Shown here: piece by piece, positions 18,286 through 27,329 of the stretch
Layout of the letters: each line of letters begins with the position of its first letter
How positions within the stretch are numbered: position 1 is the stretch's first letter
Made by a program: the position numbers and the translations under genes
Assembly (NCBI RefSeq): GCF_900239185.1
Contig: NZ_OENA01000080.1
Coordinates: 1 to 64,000, forward strand
DNA: 64,000 bases
Direction of reading: 5' to 3'
From: Tenacibaculum finnmarkense
GTDB taxonomy: Bacteria > Bacteroidota > Bacteroidia > Flavobacteriales > Flavobacteriaceae
The notes under the pieces: model-generated
The model's input: the letters and a program-made list of their open reading frames with translations, nothing else
Databases searched by the model: none
What the model was told of the DNA's origin: nothing

Positions 18286-18293
18286 TATATTTG
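18286..18293 (+). promoter_or_regulatory. Promoter -7 box of glmM
   Basis: TATATTTG matches the Bacteroidetes TAnnTTTG box. It lies inside the longest possible ORF (which opens at 18245) and 27 bases before ATG 18320, which decides for the later start. Confidence 0.65.
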
Positions 18294-18319
18294 TACTAAA
18301 ATTTAAAAGAATAAAAATA

Positions 18320-19723
18320 ATGACACTTATAAAATCGATATCAGGAATTAGAGGAACAATAGGAGGAAAGCCTAGCGAAAATCTTACGCCATTAGACGCT
18401 GTTAAATTTGCAGCAGCTTACGGAGCTTTTATTATCAAAAGAAACCCGACAGCTCAAAAAAATAATACGAAAATTAAAGTTGTTATTGGTAGAGATGCTC
18501 GTATCTCTGGGAAAATGATTAGCAACTTAGTAGCAAATACTTTAGTTGGTTTGGGTATTAATGTTGTTGATTTAGGTTTATCTACAACACCAACGGTGGA
18601 AATTGCTGTTCCTTTAGAAAAAGCACATGGAGGAATTATTTTAACAGCTTCTCATAATCCGAAGCAATGGAACGCTTTAAAGTTATTAAATGAAAAAGGA
18701 GAATTCTTAAACGGCGCTGATGGAGAAGAAATTTTAGCTTTAGCAGATAATGAAGATTTTACGTTTGCTCAGGTTGATGAATTAGGAAGCTACAGAAAGA
18801 ATAAGCGTTATTTAAAGAAACATATCAAGGAAGTTTTAAACTTAGATTTAGTCGATGTAAAAGCTATTAAAAAAGCAAAATTTAAAGTGGTGGTTGATGG
18901 GGTTAATTCTACTGGAGGAATTTTTATTCCTGCTTTATTAAAAGAATTAGGCGTTAAATGTATCGAATTATATTGTGAACCAAATGGTGATTTCCCTCAT
19001 AATCCTGAACCTTTAAAAGAGAATTTAACTGATATCTCTAAATTAGTAGTTAAAAAGAAAGCCGATTTAGGAATTGTTGTGGATCCTGATGTTGACCGTT
19101 TAGCTTTAATATCAGAAGATGGTTCTATGTTTGGGGAAGAATATACGTTAGTTGCTTGTGCAGATTATGTATTAGGTAAATTAAAAGGAGGAAATACTGT
19201 TTCTAATTTATCATCATCAAGAGCTTTGCGTGATGTTACTGAAAAACATGGTGGAACTTACACCGCTTCAGCAGTAGGTGAAGTAAATGTAGTTCAAATG
19301 ATGAAAGATACCGGTACAGTAATCGGTGGTGAAGGAAATGGAGGGATTATTTATCCTGCATCTCATTACGGGCGTGATTCTTTAGTTGGTGTTGCCTTGT
19401 TTTTATCGCATTTAGCGAAAAAGAAAATGTCTTGTTCAGCATTAAGAGATTCGTATCCAAGTTATTTTATGAGCAAAAATAAAATTCAATTAACGCCACA
19501 AATTGATGTTGATGATGTTTTAGAGAAAATGACGTTAAAATATCAAAATGAAAACGTTAATACAATTGACGGTGTAAAAATTGATTTCGAAAAACAATGG
19601 GTTCATTTACGTAAATCGAATACAGAGCCGATTATCAGAATTTATACAGAAAGCAACAGTCAAGAAAATGCGGATGCACTTGCTGAAAGATTCATAACAG
19701 AAATTCAAGAAATTATCAAATAA
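18320..19723 (+). CDS. glmM: Phosphoglucosamine mutase
   Basis: 467 residues from ATG 18320 (MTLIKSISGIRGTIGG, the conserved N-terminus). The active-site serine is in ILTASHNPKQWNALK, the Mg-binding loop is DPDVDRLAL and the sugar-binding loop is GGEGNGGIIYP. The C-terminal phosphate loop is RKSNTEPIIRIYTES. It converts glucosamine-6-P to glucosamine-1-P for UDP-GlcNAc. A possible extension back to 18245 is rejected because it holds the promoter box and is not conserved in type. A TTG-start outer-membrane gene follows at 50 bases. Confidence 0.93.
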   Translation: MTLIKSISGIRGTIGGKPSENLTPLDAVKFAAAYGAFIIKRNPTAQKNNTKIKVVIGRDARISGKMISNLVANTLVGLGINVVDLGLSTTPTVEIAVPLEKAHGGIILTASHNPKQWNALKLLNEKGEFLNGADGEEILALADNEDFTFAQVDELGSYRKNKRYLKKHIKEVLNLDLVDVKAIKKAKFKVVVDGVNSTGGIFIPALLKELGVKCIELYCEPNGDFPHNPEPLKENLTDISKLVVKKKADLGIVVDPDVDRLALISEDGSMFGEEYTLVACADYVLGKLKGGNTVSNLSSSRALRDVTEKHGGTYTASAVGEVNVVQMMKDTGTVIGGEGNGGIIYPASHYGRDSLVGVALFLSHLAKKKMSCSALRDSYPSYFMSKNKIQLTPQIDVDDVLEKMTLKYQNENVNTIDGVKIDFEKQWVHLRKSNTEPIIRIYTESNSQENADALAERFITEIQEIIK

Positions 19724-19773
19724 TACGTTTAAGAACATACAGTTACAGCAACACATAAATATAAATAACCAAG

Positions 19774-20673
19774 TTGAAATTAAGAACAATTAGTTTGAGT
19801 TTACTAATGATCGCGGCAACCTCATCATTAGTAATAGGACAGGAGCAAGGTAGTAGTAAACAAGAAAATAGCGATGATAAAGCGCCTAACAGCGAAAAAT
19901 TTATCATTCAAAAAAAGAAAGTAACCAATAAAGGAAAGTTTTTCGCTTATTGGGGATGGAATTGGGCAAGTTACACTGATTCTGATATTCATTTTAAAGG
20001 TGATAATTATGATTTTACCCTATCGGATGTAAAAGCACAGGATAGGCAAACAACGTTTTCTTTTTATGATTATTTTAATCCTGGGAGAATTACGATTCCG
20101 CAAACAAATTATAGAATTGGGTACTTCTTTAACGAGAACTACACGGTTTCTATTGGGGTTGATCACATGAAGTATGTAATGATCAATAATCAAGACGTTA
20201 AAATTAATGGAAATATTAATGAGGGAAATGCAAAATACGACGGAACCTACAATAATGAAACTGTTAATTTAGCAGACGATTTTTTACGTTTCGAACACAC
20301 TGATGGTTTAAATTACGTAAACGTAGAATTAAAACGTTTTGATGATGTAAGTCATTGGTTTGGTTTGAATCTTGAAAACTTACAAATTAACCTAACAGAA
20401 GGTTTTGGTATGGGGATTTTATATCCGAAGACAAATTCAAAATTATTAGGGAAAGATAGAAATGATTCTTTTCATTTATCAGGATACGGAGCTTCTGTTG
20501 TGGCGGGTGTAAATATCTCCTTCTTAAAACACTTTTATGTACAAGCAGATTTGAAAGGTGGACATATTTATATGCCTGATATTAAAACAACAAATAATGC
20601 TGCCGATAGTGCTTCGCAAAATTTCTTCTTTTTACAGAAAACTATTTTAGTAGGAGGAAAGTTTAGATTGTAA
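19774..20673 (+). CDS. Outer-membrane protein, function unknown
   Basis: 299 residues from TTG 19774, which sits exactly before a clean signal peptide (KLRTISLSLLMIAATSSLVIGQ). The mature part begins with a charged linker, then barrel-like strands (KFFAYWGWNWASYTDSDIHF, then NYRIGYFFNENYTVSIGVDHMKY) and ends in KTILVGGKFRL. It is similar in style to the flavobacterial outer-membrane proteins of about 300 residues. It may share a transcript with glmM. Confidence 0.7.
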   Translation: MKLRTISLSLLMIAATSSLVIGQEQGSSKQENSDDKAPNSEKFIIQKKKVTNKGKFFAYWGWNWASYTDSDIHFKGDNYDFTLSDVKAQDRQTTFSFYDYFNPGRITIPQTNYRIGYFFNENYTVSIGVDHMKYVMINNQDVKINGNINEGNAKYDGTYNNETVNLADDFLRFEHTDGLNYVNVELKRFDDVSHWFGLNLENLQINLTEGFGMGILYPKTNSKLLGKDRNDSFHLSGYGASVVAGVNISFLKHFYVQADLKGGHIYMPDIKTTNNAADSASQNFFFLQKTILVGGKFRL

Positions 20674-20695
20674 AAAACAAACTATCAAACTTAAT

Positions 20696-20742
20696 AAAAA
20701 GTGCCGTTAATCTTATATCTTAAGAATTAACGGCACTTTTTT
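20696..20742 (+). terminator. Terminator of the 19774 gene
   Basis: AAAAGTGCCGTTAAT (20697-20711) pairs with ATTAACGGCACTTTT (20726-20740); a T run follows. Confidence 0.88.
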
Positions 20743-20872
20743 AGTTTTCTTGAATTTTAAAAGGCTTTAAAAGAGCGCTAATTTTTTACAAAAGTTAGAA
20801 AAAAGTTAATTACATATAATTTTTAGGTTGTTTTGATGTAAAAAATTAAATTTATATTTTATATACATCTTA

Positions 20873-20918
20873 TTACATAATAAAACAATAATTATGTAAA
20901 ACAGCCTAATTTATGTAA
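20873..20918. promoter_or_regulatory. Three phased TTATGTAA half-sites before the aminotransferase operon
   Basis: TTACATAA (20873-20880), TTATGTAA (20892-20899) and TTATGTAA (20911-20918) are spaced 19 bases apart. The first two form a 9-bp inverted repeat (TTACATAAT / ATTATGTAA). The last ends just before ATG 20923. Operator-like; a candidate binding site for the Lrp-family regulator encoded at the end of the operon (inference). Confidence 0.45.
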
Positions 20919-20922
20919 TTTT

Positions 20923-22389
20923 ATGAGTTTAGAAAACTATTTCAGTCCGTTTAAAAAGAATATCGTAGGTATTAATCAAACTTACGAATCGCCTTACGGA
21001 ACACAAAAAATGATTTATGCCGATTGGACAGCCAGCGGGCGTTTATATTATCCGATAGAAAAACAACTTTTAAACACTTTCGGGCCTTTTGTTGCCAATA
21101 CACACACGGAAACCTCAACAGCAGGGGCTGCAATGACTTTAGCTTATAACGAAGCTCGAAATATTATTAAACACCATGTAAACGCCTCTAAAGATGATGT
21201 TTTAATTACCGAAGGTTCAGGAATGACAGGAGTTGTCAATAAATTTCAACGAATTTTAGGTTTAAAGGTTTCTGAAAATTTAAAGGAACATACGCAAATT
21301 CCTGAGCAAAAACGACCTATTGTTTTTGTAAGTCATATGGAGCATCATTCAAACCAAACTTCTTGGATAGAAACTATTGCTGAGGTAGTGGTTGTTCCTT
21401 GTAATGATCAGGGGCTTATTTGTCTAGATATTTTTGAAGAAGAAATTAAGAAATATGCCGACAGACCGATTAAAATAGCCTCTATTAGTGCAGGTTCAAA
21501 TGTAACAGGAATTAAAACCGAATATCATAAAGTAGCTTCTTTAATTCATAAATATGGCGGTTTGTGTTTTGTTGATTTCGCTTGTTCTGCGCCTTATGTT
21601 GATATAGATATGCATCCGAAGAAAGAAGATGAATATTTAGATGCTATTTTCTTTTCGCCTCATAAATTTTTAGGAGGTCCTGGAACTTCTGGCGTATTGA
21701 TTTTTAATAAGAAATTGTATAAAAATATGATTCCTGATAATCCTGGTGGCGGAACGGTAAGTTACACAAATCCTTGGGGCGGGCATGATTATTTTGATGA
21801 TGTGGAAACTCGTGAAGATGGCGGAACTCCTGCTTTTTTACAAACCATTAAAATTGCGTTGGCAATAAAAGTGAAAGATAAAATGACTACGGATAAAATA
21901 AAACAGCGTGAAGATGCTATAAATCCTGTTATTTTTGAGTGTTTAGAGAGTTTAGACGGTGTAAAAATATTAGCACCAAATCATAAAGACAGATTGAGTA
22001 TTTTTTCTTTTTATTACGAAAAATATCATTTTAACTTGGTGGTAAAATTGTTAAATGATCGTTTTGGTATTCAAACAAGAGGAGGTTGCTCATGCGCAGG
22101 AACTTACGGGCATTTCTTGTTAAATGTAAATCAAAATACGTCTAATAAAATTAAAGATCAAATTTTAGAAGGTTGTAATACTGATAAGCCTGGTTGGGTT
22201 CGTTTGTCTATACATCCTACGGTTACTGATGATGAGGTGCAGTTTATTTGCGATTCATTAATCAGTTTGACTAATAATATTGAAACATGGGCAAAAGAGT
22301 ATCAGTACGATAGTCTTAAAAATGATTATACGCATATTTCTGCAAAATCAATAGAAAAAGAATTAATTGCTGATTGGTTTACTTTGTAG
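20923..22389 (+). CDS. Class V aminotransferase-fold PLP enzyme (cysteine-desulfurase-like)
   Basis: 488 residues, longer than SufS/IscS (about 400). Recognisable PLP-fold elements are YADWTASGRLYYPIE, HMEHHSNQTSW, GLCFVDFACSAPYVDIDM (PLP-binding Asp) and SPHKFLGGPGTSGVL with the Schiff-base Lys. Late in the chain GIQTRGGCSCAGTYGH gives a Cys in the region where desulfurases carry theirs. The substrate is unknown: it may be a desulfurase-like or a dedicated amino-acid enzyme. It is the first gene of an operon with an M14 peptidase and an Lrp regulator. Confidence 0.8.
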   Translation: MSLENYFSPFKKNIVGINQTYESPYGTQKMIYADWTASGRLYYPIEKQLLNTFGPFVANTHTETSTAGAAMTLAYNEARNIIKHHVNASKDDVLITEGSGMTGVVNKFQRILGLKVSENLKEHTQIPEQKRPIVFVSHMEHHSNQTSWIETIAEVVVVPCNDQGLICLDIFEEEIKKYADRPIKIASISAGSNVTGIKTEYHKVASLIHKYGGLCFVDFACSAPYVDIDMHPKKEDEYLDAIFFSPHKFLGGPGTSGVLIFNKKLYKNMIPDNPGGGTVSYTNPWGGHDYFDDVETREDGGTPAFLQTIKIALAIKVKDKMTTDKIKQREDAINPVIFECLESLDGVKILAPNHKDRLSIFSFYYEKYHFNLVVKLLNDRFGIQTRGGCSCAGTYGHFLLNVNQNTSNKIKDQILEGCNTDKPGWVRLSIHPTVTDDEVQFICDSLISLTNNIETWAKEYQYDSLKNDYTHISAKSIEKELIADWFTL

Positions 22390-22438
22390 TTTACTGTGGT
22401 AATTGTGGTAATCTTATAATAAAAAAAATGAGCTTGAA

Positions 22439-23488
22439 ATGAATTTATTAAATACTGATTTTTTAGAAGAAAATTATTTAACAACAATAAAACAACGTAA
22501 AATATCGGGCAGATACATTACTTTGAATGATATTGAGCCACTTTATAACGATTTAGATGAAGATATTGCATCAAAAAAAATAGGCGAATCGGAGCAAGGC
22601 AAGGCTATTTATCAATTAAAATTAGGTTCAGGAAAAATAAAAATACTTATTTGGAGCCAGATGCACGGAAATGAAAGCACCGGAACAAAAGCAGTGTTTG
22701 ATTTCTTAAAATATATAAAAACCTATAAAAATACCGAAATTGTAAATTCAATTTTAAATAATTGCGATATTACAATTATCCCAATGCTAAATCCTGATGG
22801 CGCTGAGGTATATACGCGTGTAAATGCAAATGATGTAGATTTAAATAGGGATGCGGTAGCTTTAGAAGCTAAAGAAAGTAAATTGTTGCGTGAAATTTTA
22901 GACACTGTAAAACCACAATTTTGCTTTAACCTGCACGACCAAAGAACCATCTTTGGTGTAGAAGGAACTAAAAACCCCGCAACGATTTCATTTTTAGCAC
23001 CATCCGAAGAAATTACGCGTAAACTAACAAAAGGACGGGAGCAGACCATGAATGTAATTGTAGCAATGAATGCTTTATTACAAAAATTAATACCAAATCA
23101 TATAGGGCGCTATAGCGATGAGTTTTATCCAACAGCGACGGGGGATAATTTTCAAAAATTAGGACACAACACTATATTGATTGAAGCAGGACATTATCCT
23201 GACGATTATGAGCGGGAAACGGTGCGTAAATACAATTTTTACGCGCTTTTACAGGGGATTTATCATGTAGCTACAGAAAAAAACTTTACATCACATTTAG
23301 ATTACTTTTCTATTCCAAACAATATCAAGAACTTCTATGATGTTATTTATCGATCAGAAAAAAATAAAAAAGATGTGGCTTTTCAGTATGTAGAGAAAGT
23401 AGAAAATGGTAAATTTGTACTATCTTTAATGAAAGAAAAAGAAGGAGATTTATCTTCAAATATCGCACACAAAGAAGAATTACTTTAA
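22439..23488 (+). CDS. M14-family zinc carboxypeptidase
   Basis: 349 residues, no signal peptide, so probably cytoplasmic. Zinc ligands are seen in SQMHGNESTG (HxxE) and FNLHDQR (second His); LNPDGAEVYTRVNANDVDLNRD is the Arg/Asn substrate-binding region, and the catalytic Glu is likely in ILIEAGHY. By family it removes a C-terminal residue from a peptide or deacylates a conjugated amino acid. It lies between an aminotransferase-like enzyme and an Lrp regulator, which suggests use of an amino-acid conjugate. Confidence 0.85.
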   Translation: MNLLNTDFLEENYLTTIKQRKISGRYITLNDIEPLYNDLDEDIASKKIGESEQGKAIYQLKLGSGKIKILIWSQMHGNESTGTKAVFDFLKYIKTYKNTEIVNSILNNCDITIIPMLNPDGAEVYTRVNANDVDLNRDAVALEAKESKLLREILDTVKPQFCFNLHDQRTIFGVEGTKNPATISFLAPSEEITRKLTKGREQTMNVIVAMNALLQKLIPNHIGRYSDEFYPTATGDNFQKLGHNTILIEAGHYPDDYERETVRKYNFYALLQGIYHVATEKNFTSHLDYFSIPNNIKNFYDVIYRSEKNKKDVAFQYVEKVENGKFVLSLMKEKEGDLSSNIAHKEELL

Positions 23489-23526
23489 AAAACTGTATTT
23501 TAGTGATACTATCAGAAAAAAAAAGA

Positions 23527-24006
23527 ATGAAAAAGTTTGTACTAGATGAAATTGATCATCAAATTTTAGACATTTTAATCGAAAATGCCCGAACACCTTT
23601 TACCGACATTGCAAAGAAATTATTAGTATCAGCTGGTACTATTCATGTACGTGTTAAGAAAATGGAAGACGAAGGCATTATTCAAGGTTCAACATTATCC
23701 TTGAATTACGATAAAATGGGATACACCTTCATAGCACATGTTGGAGTATATTTAGAGAAGTCGTCTATGACGCAACACGTTTTAGAAAATTTACGCTTAA
23801 TACCGAACGTAACAGTTGCTTATGTAACTGCAGGTAAATACAATATCTTTTGTAAGGTAAGAGCTAAAAGCACGAATGATGCTAAAGATATTATCTACAG
23901 AATAGATGATATTAATGGGGTTAATCGTACGGAAACAATGATTTCTCTAGAAGAAAGTATTAATGACAAAAAACGTTTAATGCACGCTATTTTTCAAGAC
24001 ATTTAA
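23527..24006 (+). CDS. Lrp/AsnC-family transcriptional regulator
   Basis: 159 residues from ATG 23527 (an upstream GTG at 23503 would add eight poorly conserved residues). N-terminal winged HTH (LDEIDHQILDILIENARTPF, then AKKLLVSAGTIHVRVKKMEDEGII), C-terminal RAM domain (about 70-150) for amino-acid binding and oligomerisation. It is the last gene of the operon and probably controls it in response to an amino acid. The TTATGTAA sites before 20923 are candidate targets. Confidence 0.9.
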   Translation: MKKFVLDEIDHQILDILIENARTPFTDIAKKLLVSAGTIHVRVKKMEDEGIIQGSTLSLNYDKMGYTFIAHVGVYLEKSSMTQHVLENLRLIPNVTVAYVTAGKYNIFCKVRAKSTNDAKDIIYRIDDINGVNRTETMISLEESINDKKRLMHAIFQDI

Positions 24007-24030
24007 ATTATAAACTTTATAATTTAAAAC

Positions 24031-24065
24031 AAAAAAGGGCTACATTTATATGTAGCCCTTTTTTT
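24031..24065. terminator. Bidirectional terminator between the Lrp gene and the pseudouridine synthase
   Basis: AAAAAAGGGCTACA (24031-24044), TTTATA, TGTAGCCCTTTTTT (24051-24064), with A run and T run on both sides. Serves the two converging genes. Confidence 0.9.
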
Positions 24066-24083
24066 ATTCTCAACATATTACTC

Positions 24084-24785
24084 TTAACTACTTAAAGTCC
24101 ATTCAAATCGTTTAAAAACAGTATTCCAATCATTTGGTAAAGATGCTTTTATCACTAGTTTTTCTTTTGAAAAAGGATGTGTAAATTCAAGAGAATAGGC
24201 GTGTAAAAATAGGTTTTCACAATTAAAATTATCAATAAACATCGTATTGTGATTTTTATCACCATACTTAGGATCGCCAATAAGCGGATGGCTAATTTTA
24301 TTTGTATGAATACGTAATTGATGTAATCTGCCCGTTGTAGGTTTCATTTCAATTAAGCTGTATCTTGAGCTATCGTAAGGTTTTACAGGGATATCAACAA
24401 CAACAGTTGCAACGGTTTTTAAATGTGTTTCAGCTTCTTTATAAACGTCAGAATCACGTCCTTTAACTGGCGAATCAATGACTTTTTGCTCAGGAGAATG
24501 TCCTCTAACAATTCCATAATATGTTTTCTGAATTTCGTTATTGGTAAATAATTCTTGAAATTTAGATACATGTTTCGTTTCTTTTGCAAGTAATATAATC
24601 CCTGAAGTTTTTCTATCTAAACGATGTATCGGATAAAATTTAGCTCCAAATTGATTAAATAACAATTGCAATAATGATTCTTCTTCAGAAACATTTCTAG
24701 AGTGGTAGGCGTGATGAACAACAACGTTATTCGGTTTAGATACACAAATTATATAGTCATCTTCAAAAAGAACAGTAAGGCTCAT
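24084..24785 (-). CDS. RluA-family pseudouridine synthase
   Basis: 233 residues from ATG 24785 (MSLTVLFEDDYIICVSKPNN). A longer frame to 24854 begins with an uncharacteristic hydrophobic stretch. The catalytic motif is PIHRLDRKTSGIILLAK (catalytic Asp), followed by PTTGRLHQLRIHTN and GDPKYGD. There is no S4 domain, so it is of the short TruC/RluA type that modifies tRNA or rRNA uridines. Which position is modified cannot be told. Confidence 0.88.
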   Translation of the reverse strand: MSLTVLFEDDYIICVSKPNNVVVHHAYHSRNVSEEESLLQLLFNQFGAKFYPIHRLDRKTSGIILLAKETKHVSKFQELFTNNEIQKTYYGIVRGHSPEQKVIDSPVKGRDSDVYKEAETHLKTVATVVVDIPVKPYDSSRYSLIEMKPTTGRLHQLRIHTNKISHPLIGDPKYGDKNHNTMFIDNFNCENLFLHAYSLEFTHPFSKEKLVIKASLPNDWNTVFKRFEWTLSS

Positions 24786-24854
24786 GAGTGTTTGTTTTAG
24801 TGTTTTAATTTTATTGAAATTAATACTTGAATTAAAAAAAAGTAAAATAATCAT

Positions 24855-25434
24855 TTAAACAAGAAAAGCAAGCGCAAAAAAATAAAAGCTTTTGTTTAAT
24901 GATACACACAGGTAATAAAATGGAAAAAAGGCAAACCCTGAAATAATATCTTCGAATTTTCTAACTAATCATATAAAAACGAAGAAAAAACCAACAGGTC
25001 AGCATATATAAGGGAAGAAGATATAAAATAAAGATATAGATATAGCGTTTATTTATTATATTAAAACTCTATTTATTTAACATAATATTAATTATAGGAC
25101 ACTTCTTGTAGGGTAGTAATAGGTAATTATAGAGTAAAAATAAAGTTTTGTGACAAAACAATATATATATTAAACTACTAAGGTGAGCAAAGCAAATTAA
25201 GCGGCGGCGTCATTATTTATTATTATGTTTTTATCATCTATCTTACGAATCAAGAGTATTTTGCTTGCTTTTAACTTTATTTATGAACCCTGCAACCTCT
25301 TACCTGATAATCAAAAAACAGCCCTTTACTCCTAGTTTCATATATTTTCTGTATTATTATCTGTTTCTATCTACTATTGATCTTATCAATCAAACACAAG
25401 CCGATTAATAAATTAAAAACTTTTAATTTAATTG
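24855..25434. other. Intergenic region of about 0.6 kb, nothing recognised
   Basis: AT-rich, with no credible ORF, tRNA, IS remnant or riboswitch seen. Short GC-containing patches (around 25200, GCGGCGGCGTC) do not resemble a family I know. Confidence 0.4.
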
Positions 25435-25442
25435 TATCTTTG
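25435..25442 (+). promoter_or_regulatory. Promoter -7 box of the 25494 gene
   Basis: TATCTTTG matches TAnnTTTG, 51 bases before the ATG. Confidence 0.6.
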
Positions 25443-25493
25443 TGGCTTAATTATTCCTTTTATTCACGTTAAAACAGTTATTTCATTAACCTT

Positions 25494-26105
25494 ATGCCTT
25501 TTAAAAAATTAAATTCAGAAATTAAAGAAAAATTAGAATCGCTAGAAATAACGACTCCTACACCTTTACAAAAAAAGAGTATTCCTGCTATTAAAAGCGG
25601 TGCAAATGTTTATTGTATAGGCGATCAAGGTAGCGGAAAAACAACAACACTTGTACTTACAACCTTACATAAATTAAAATTTACTGATATTGGCACTAGC
25701 CCTAGAGCCTTTGTTCTTGTTGAAGATAACGAAAGAGCTTTAGAAGTATATAACGCCTTTTTACCTTACACCAGGTATAAATCGATACGTGTTTATGTTG
25801 CCGATGAAGCGCTTCATGTAGACACACAGAAATCAGAAATTTTTGAAGGTGTTGATATTCTTATCTCTACGCCTAAAAGAATGAATAAATTGTTTTTATT
25901 AAACGGAATAAGTCCGTCGCAATTAATGATTTTTAATATTGATGATGCACAATTCTTAAAAAATAACACTGCGTATGCAGCTTTAATGTCTATTACACAA
26001 AGTGTTAATAAATGTCAGTTTGTATTATATGCTGATAAAATGATCCCAACGATAAAACGTTTTGAAGATTATTTTATGCAGTACGCAAAAGTAATTAAGG
26101 CTTAA
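25494..26105 (+). CDS. Single-domain DEAD-like ATPase (helicase N-lobe only)
   Basis: 203 residues. It begins like a DEAD-box helicase (F-x-x-L, Q-motif-like TPTPLQKKSIPAI), with Walker A GDQGSGKT (43-50) and an ISTPKRM motif. Motif II reads DDAQ (150-153) instead of DEAD, and the SAT motif is replaced by YAD. The whole second RecA lobe is missing and the next gene converges from the other strand. Clean start, promoter and terminator suggest a real gene rather than a broken one. It may be a regulatory or adaptor derivative. RNA helicase activity is unlikely. Confidence 0.75.
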   Translation: MPFKKLNSEIKEKLESLEITTPTPLQKKSIPAIKSGANVYCIGDQGSGKTTTLVLTTLHKLKFTDIGTSPRAFVLVEDNERALEVYNAFLPYTRYKSIRVYVADEALHVDTQKSEIFEGVDILISTPKRMNKLFLLNGISPSQLMIFNIDDAQFLKNNTAYAALMSITQSVNKCQFVLYADKMIPTIKRFEDYFMQYAKVIKA

Positions 26106-26125
26106 CTTAATTAACTTAAATGTAT

Positions 26126-26163
26126 AAAAAAAGACTATCTACGTAATGTAAATAGTCTTTTTT
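26126..26163. terminator. Bidirectional terminator between DEAD-like gene and tdh
   Basis: AAAAAAGACTAT (26127-26138) / ATAGTCTTTTTT (26152-26163) stem with flanking A and T runs. Confidence 0.85.
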
Positions 26164-26183
26164 ATATAGGGAAAAAGAAAATA

Positions 26184-27113
26184 TTATTGCTTCTTTAACT
26201 GAGTAATCATCTCTTTAGTCATTTCTTTTAAAGAGTAGTTTGGTTTCCAACCCCAATCTTCTCTCGCAGCGTCATCATTAATAGATTTAGGCCAAGAATC
26301 GGCAATTGCTTGTCTGAAATCAGGCTTATAACTTACTTTAAAATCAGGATACCACTCTTTTATTGAATCCGCAATTTCTGCTGGCGTAAAGCTCATCCCT
26401 GCTAAATTATACGATGTTCTTATTTTTACCGCTTCTTTTGGTGCTTGCATAAGCTCTAAAGTAGCTCTAATAGCATCATCAATATAAATCATCGGCAAAC
26501 AAGCCTCTTCCTTTAAATAACAAGTAAAATCTTCATTTTTAATAGCTTTATGATAAATATCAACAGCATAATCGGTAGTTCCACCGCCAGGTAAAGATTG
26601 ATACCCAATAACACCAGGATATCGTATAGAACGTACGTCTAAACCATATCTTAAAAAATAATACTGCGCCCAGTTTTCACCAGCTGCTTTACTGATTCCG
26701 TAAACCGTTGTAGGATCTAAATACGCATCTTGTTTTGTGTCAATTTTTGGTGCGCTAAGTCCGTAAACAGCTATTGAACTAGGGAAAAATACTTTATCTA
26801 ATTTATGTTTTACAGAAACCTCTAAAACACTAAAAAGCGATTTTAAATTGATATCCCAAGTTTGAATAGGATTCTTCTCGCCGTTAGCAGATAATATTGC
26901 TGCTAAATGATATATTTGAGTAACTTTATGTTTTACTACAATGTTAGCTAAATCAATTTCGCTAGTAGCGTCTAATATTTCAAAAATTCCGCTATAATTT
27001 GCTATTGTACGAATATCTGAAGCTATTACTGCCTCTTTACCATACTTCTCTTTTAAAGACTTTGTTAATACCGTACCTAATTGTCCTCCTGCTCCTGTAA
27101 CTAATATTTTCAT
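26184..27113 (-). CDS. L-threonine 3-dehydrogenase, short-chain (epimerase-like) type
   Basis: 309 residues. NAD-binding GAGGQLG (7-13), FPSSIAVYG and the YGISKAAGE YxxxK catalytic pair. YPGVIGYQSLPGGGTTDYAV is characteristic for the UDP-galactose-4-epimerase-like L-threonine dehydrogenases known from flavobacteria. The enzyme oxidises L-threonine to 2-amino-3-ketobutyrate with NAD+. It is divergent from an Lrp-family regulator with a strong inverted repeat between them. Confidence 0.88.
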   Translation of the reverse strand: MKILVTGAGGQLGTVLTKSLKEKYGKEAVIASDIRTIANYSGIFEILDATSEIDLANIVVKHKVTQIYHLAAILSANGEKNPIQTWDINLKSLFSVLEVSVKHKLDKVFFPSSIAVYGLSAPKIDTKQDAYLDPTTVYGISKAAGENWAQYYFLRYGLDVRSIRYPGVIGYQSLPGGGTTDYAVDIYHKAIKNEDFTCYLKEEACLPMIYIDDAIRATLELMQAPKEAVKIRTSYNLAGMSFTPAEIADSIKEWYPDFKVSYKPDFRQAIADSWPKSINDDAAREDWGWKPNYSLKEMTKEMITQLKKQ

Positions 27114-27232
27114 CTTATACGATTTTTATTCCCTACAAAAATACATTGATTGGCACTTTAAAAGTAATAAACACTTTATTTTGATAAAAAATAAGTAATT
27201 TTCACTTTTCAAAACATAACAAGCCAATTTTA

Positions 27233-27270
27233 TCACTTTTTAAAACAGTTTTACATCTTTTAAAAAGTGA
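27233..27270. promoter_or_regulatory. 13-bp inverted repeat between tdh and the Lrp regulator
   Basis: TCACTTTTTAAAA (27233-27245) and TTTTAAAAAGTGA (27258-27270) form a perfect dyad with a 12-base spacer. No hairpin-terminator T tail is needed here because both genes diverge. Likely operator of the Lrp protein (27330) controlling itself and threonine dehydrogenase. Confidence 0.6.
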
Positions 27271-27329
27271 TTTTAACGGTATTTAACGGTAAACATAAAC
27301 CTCATCAATCAAAATTAATTTAATAAAAC

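Noticed and set aside
18245..18319. 25-residue N-terminal extension of GlmM
   Set aside because: The TAnnTTTG promoter box lies within it and the conserved protein begins at 18320.
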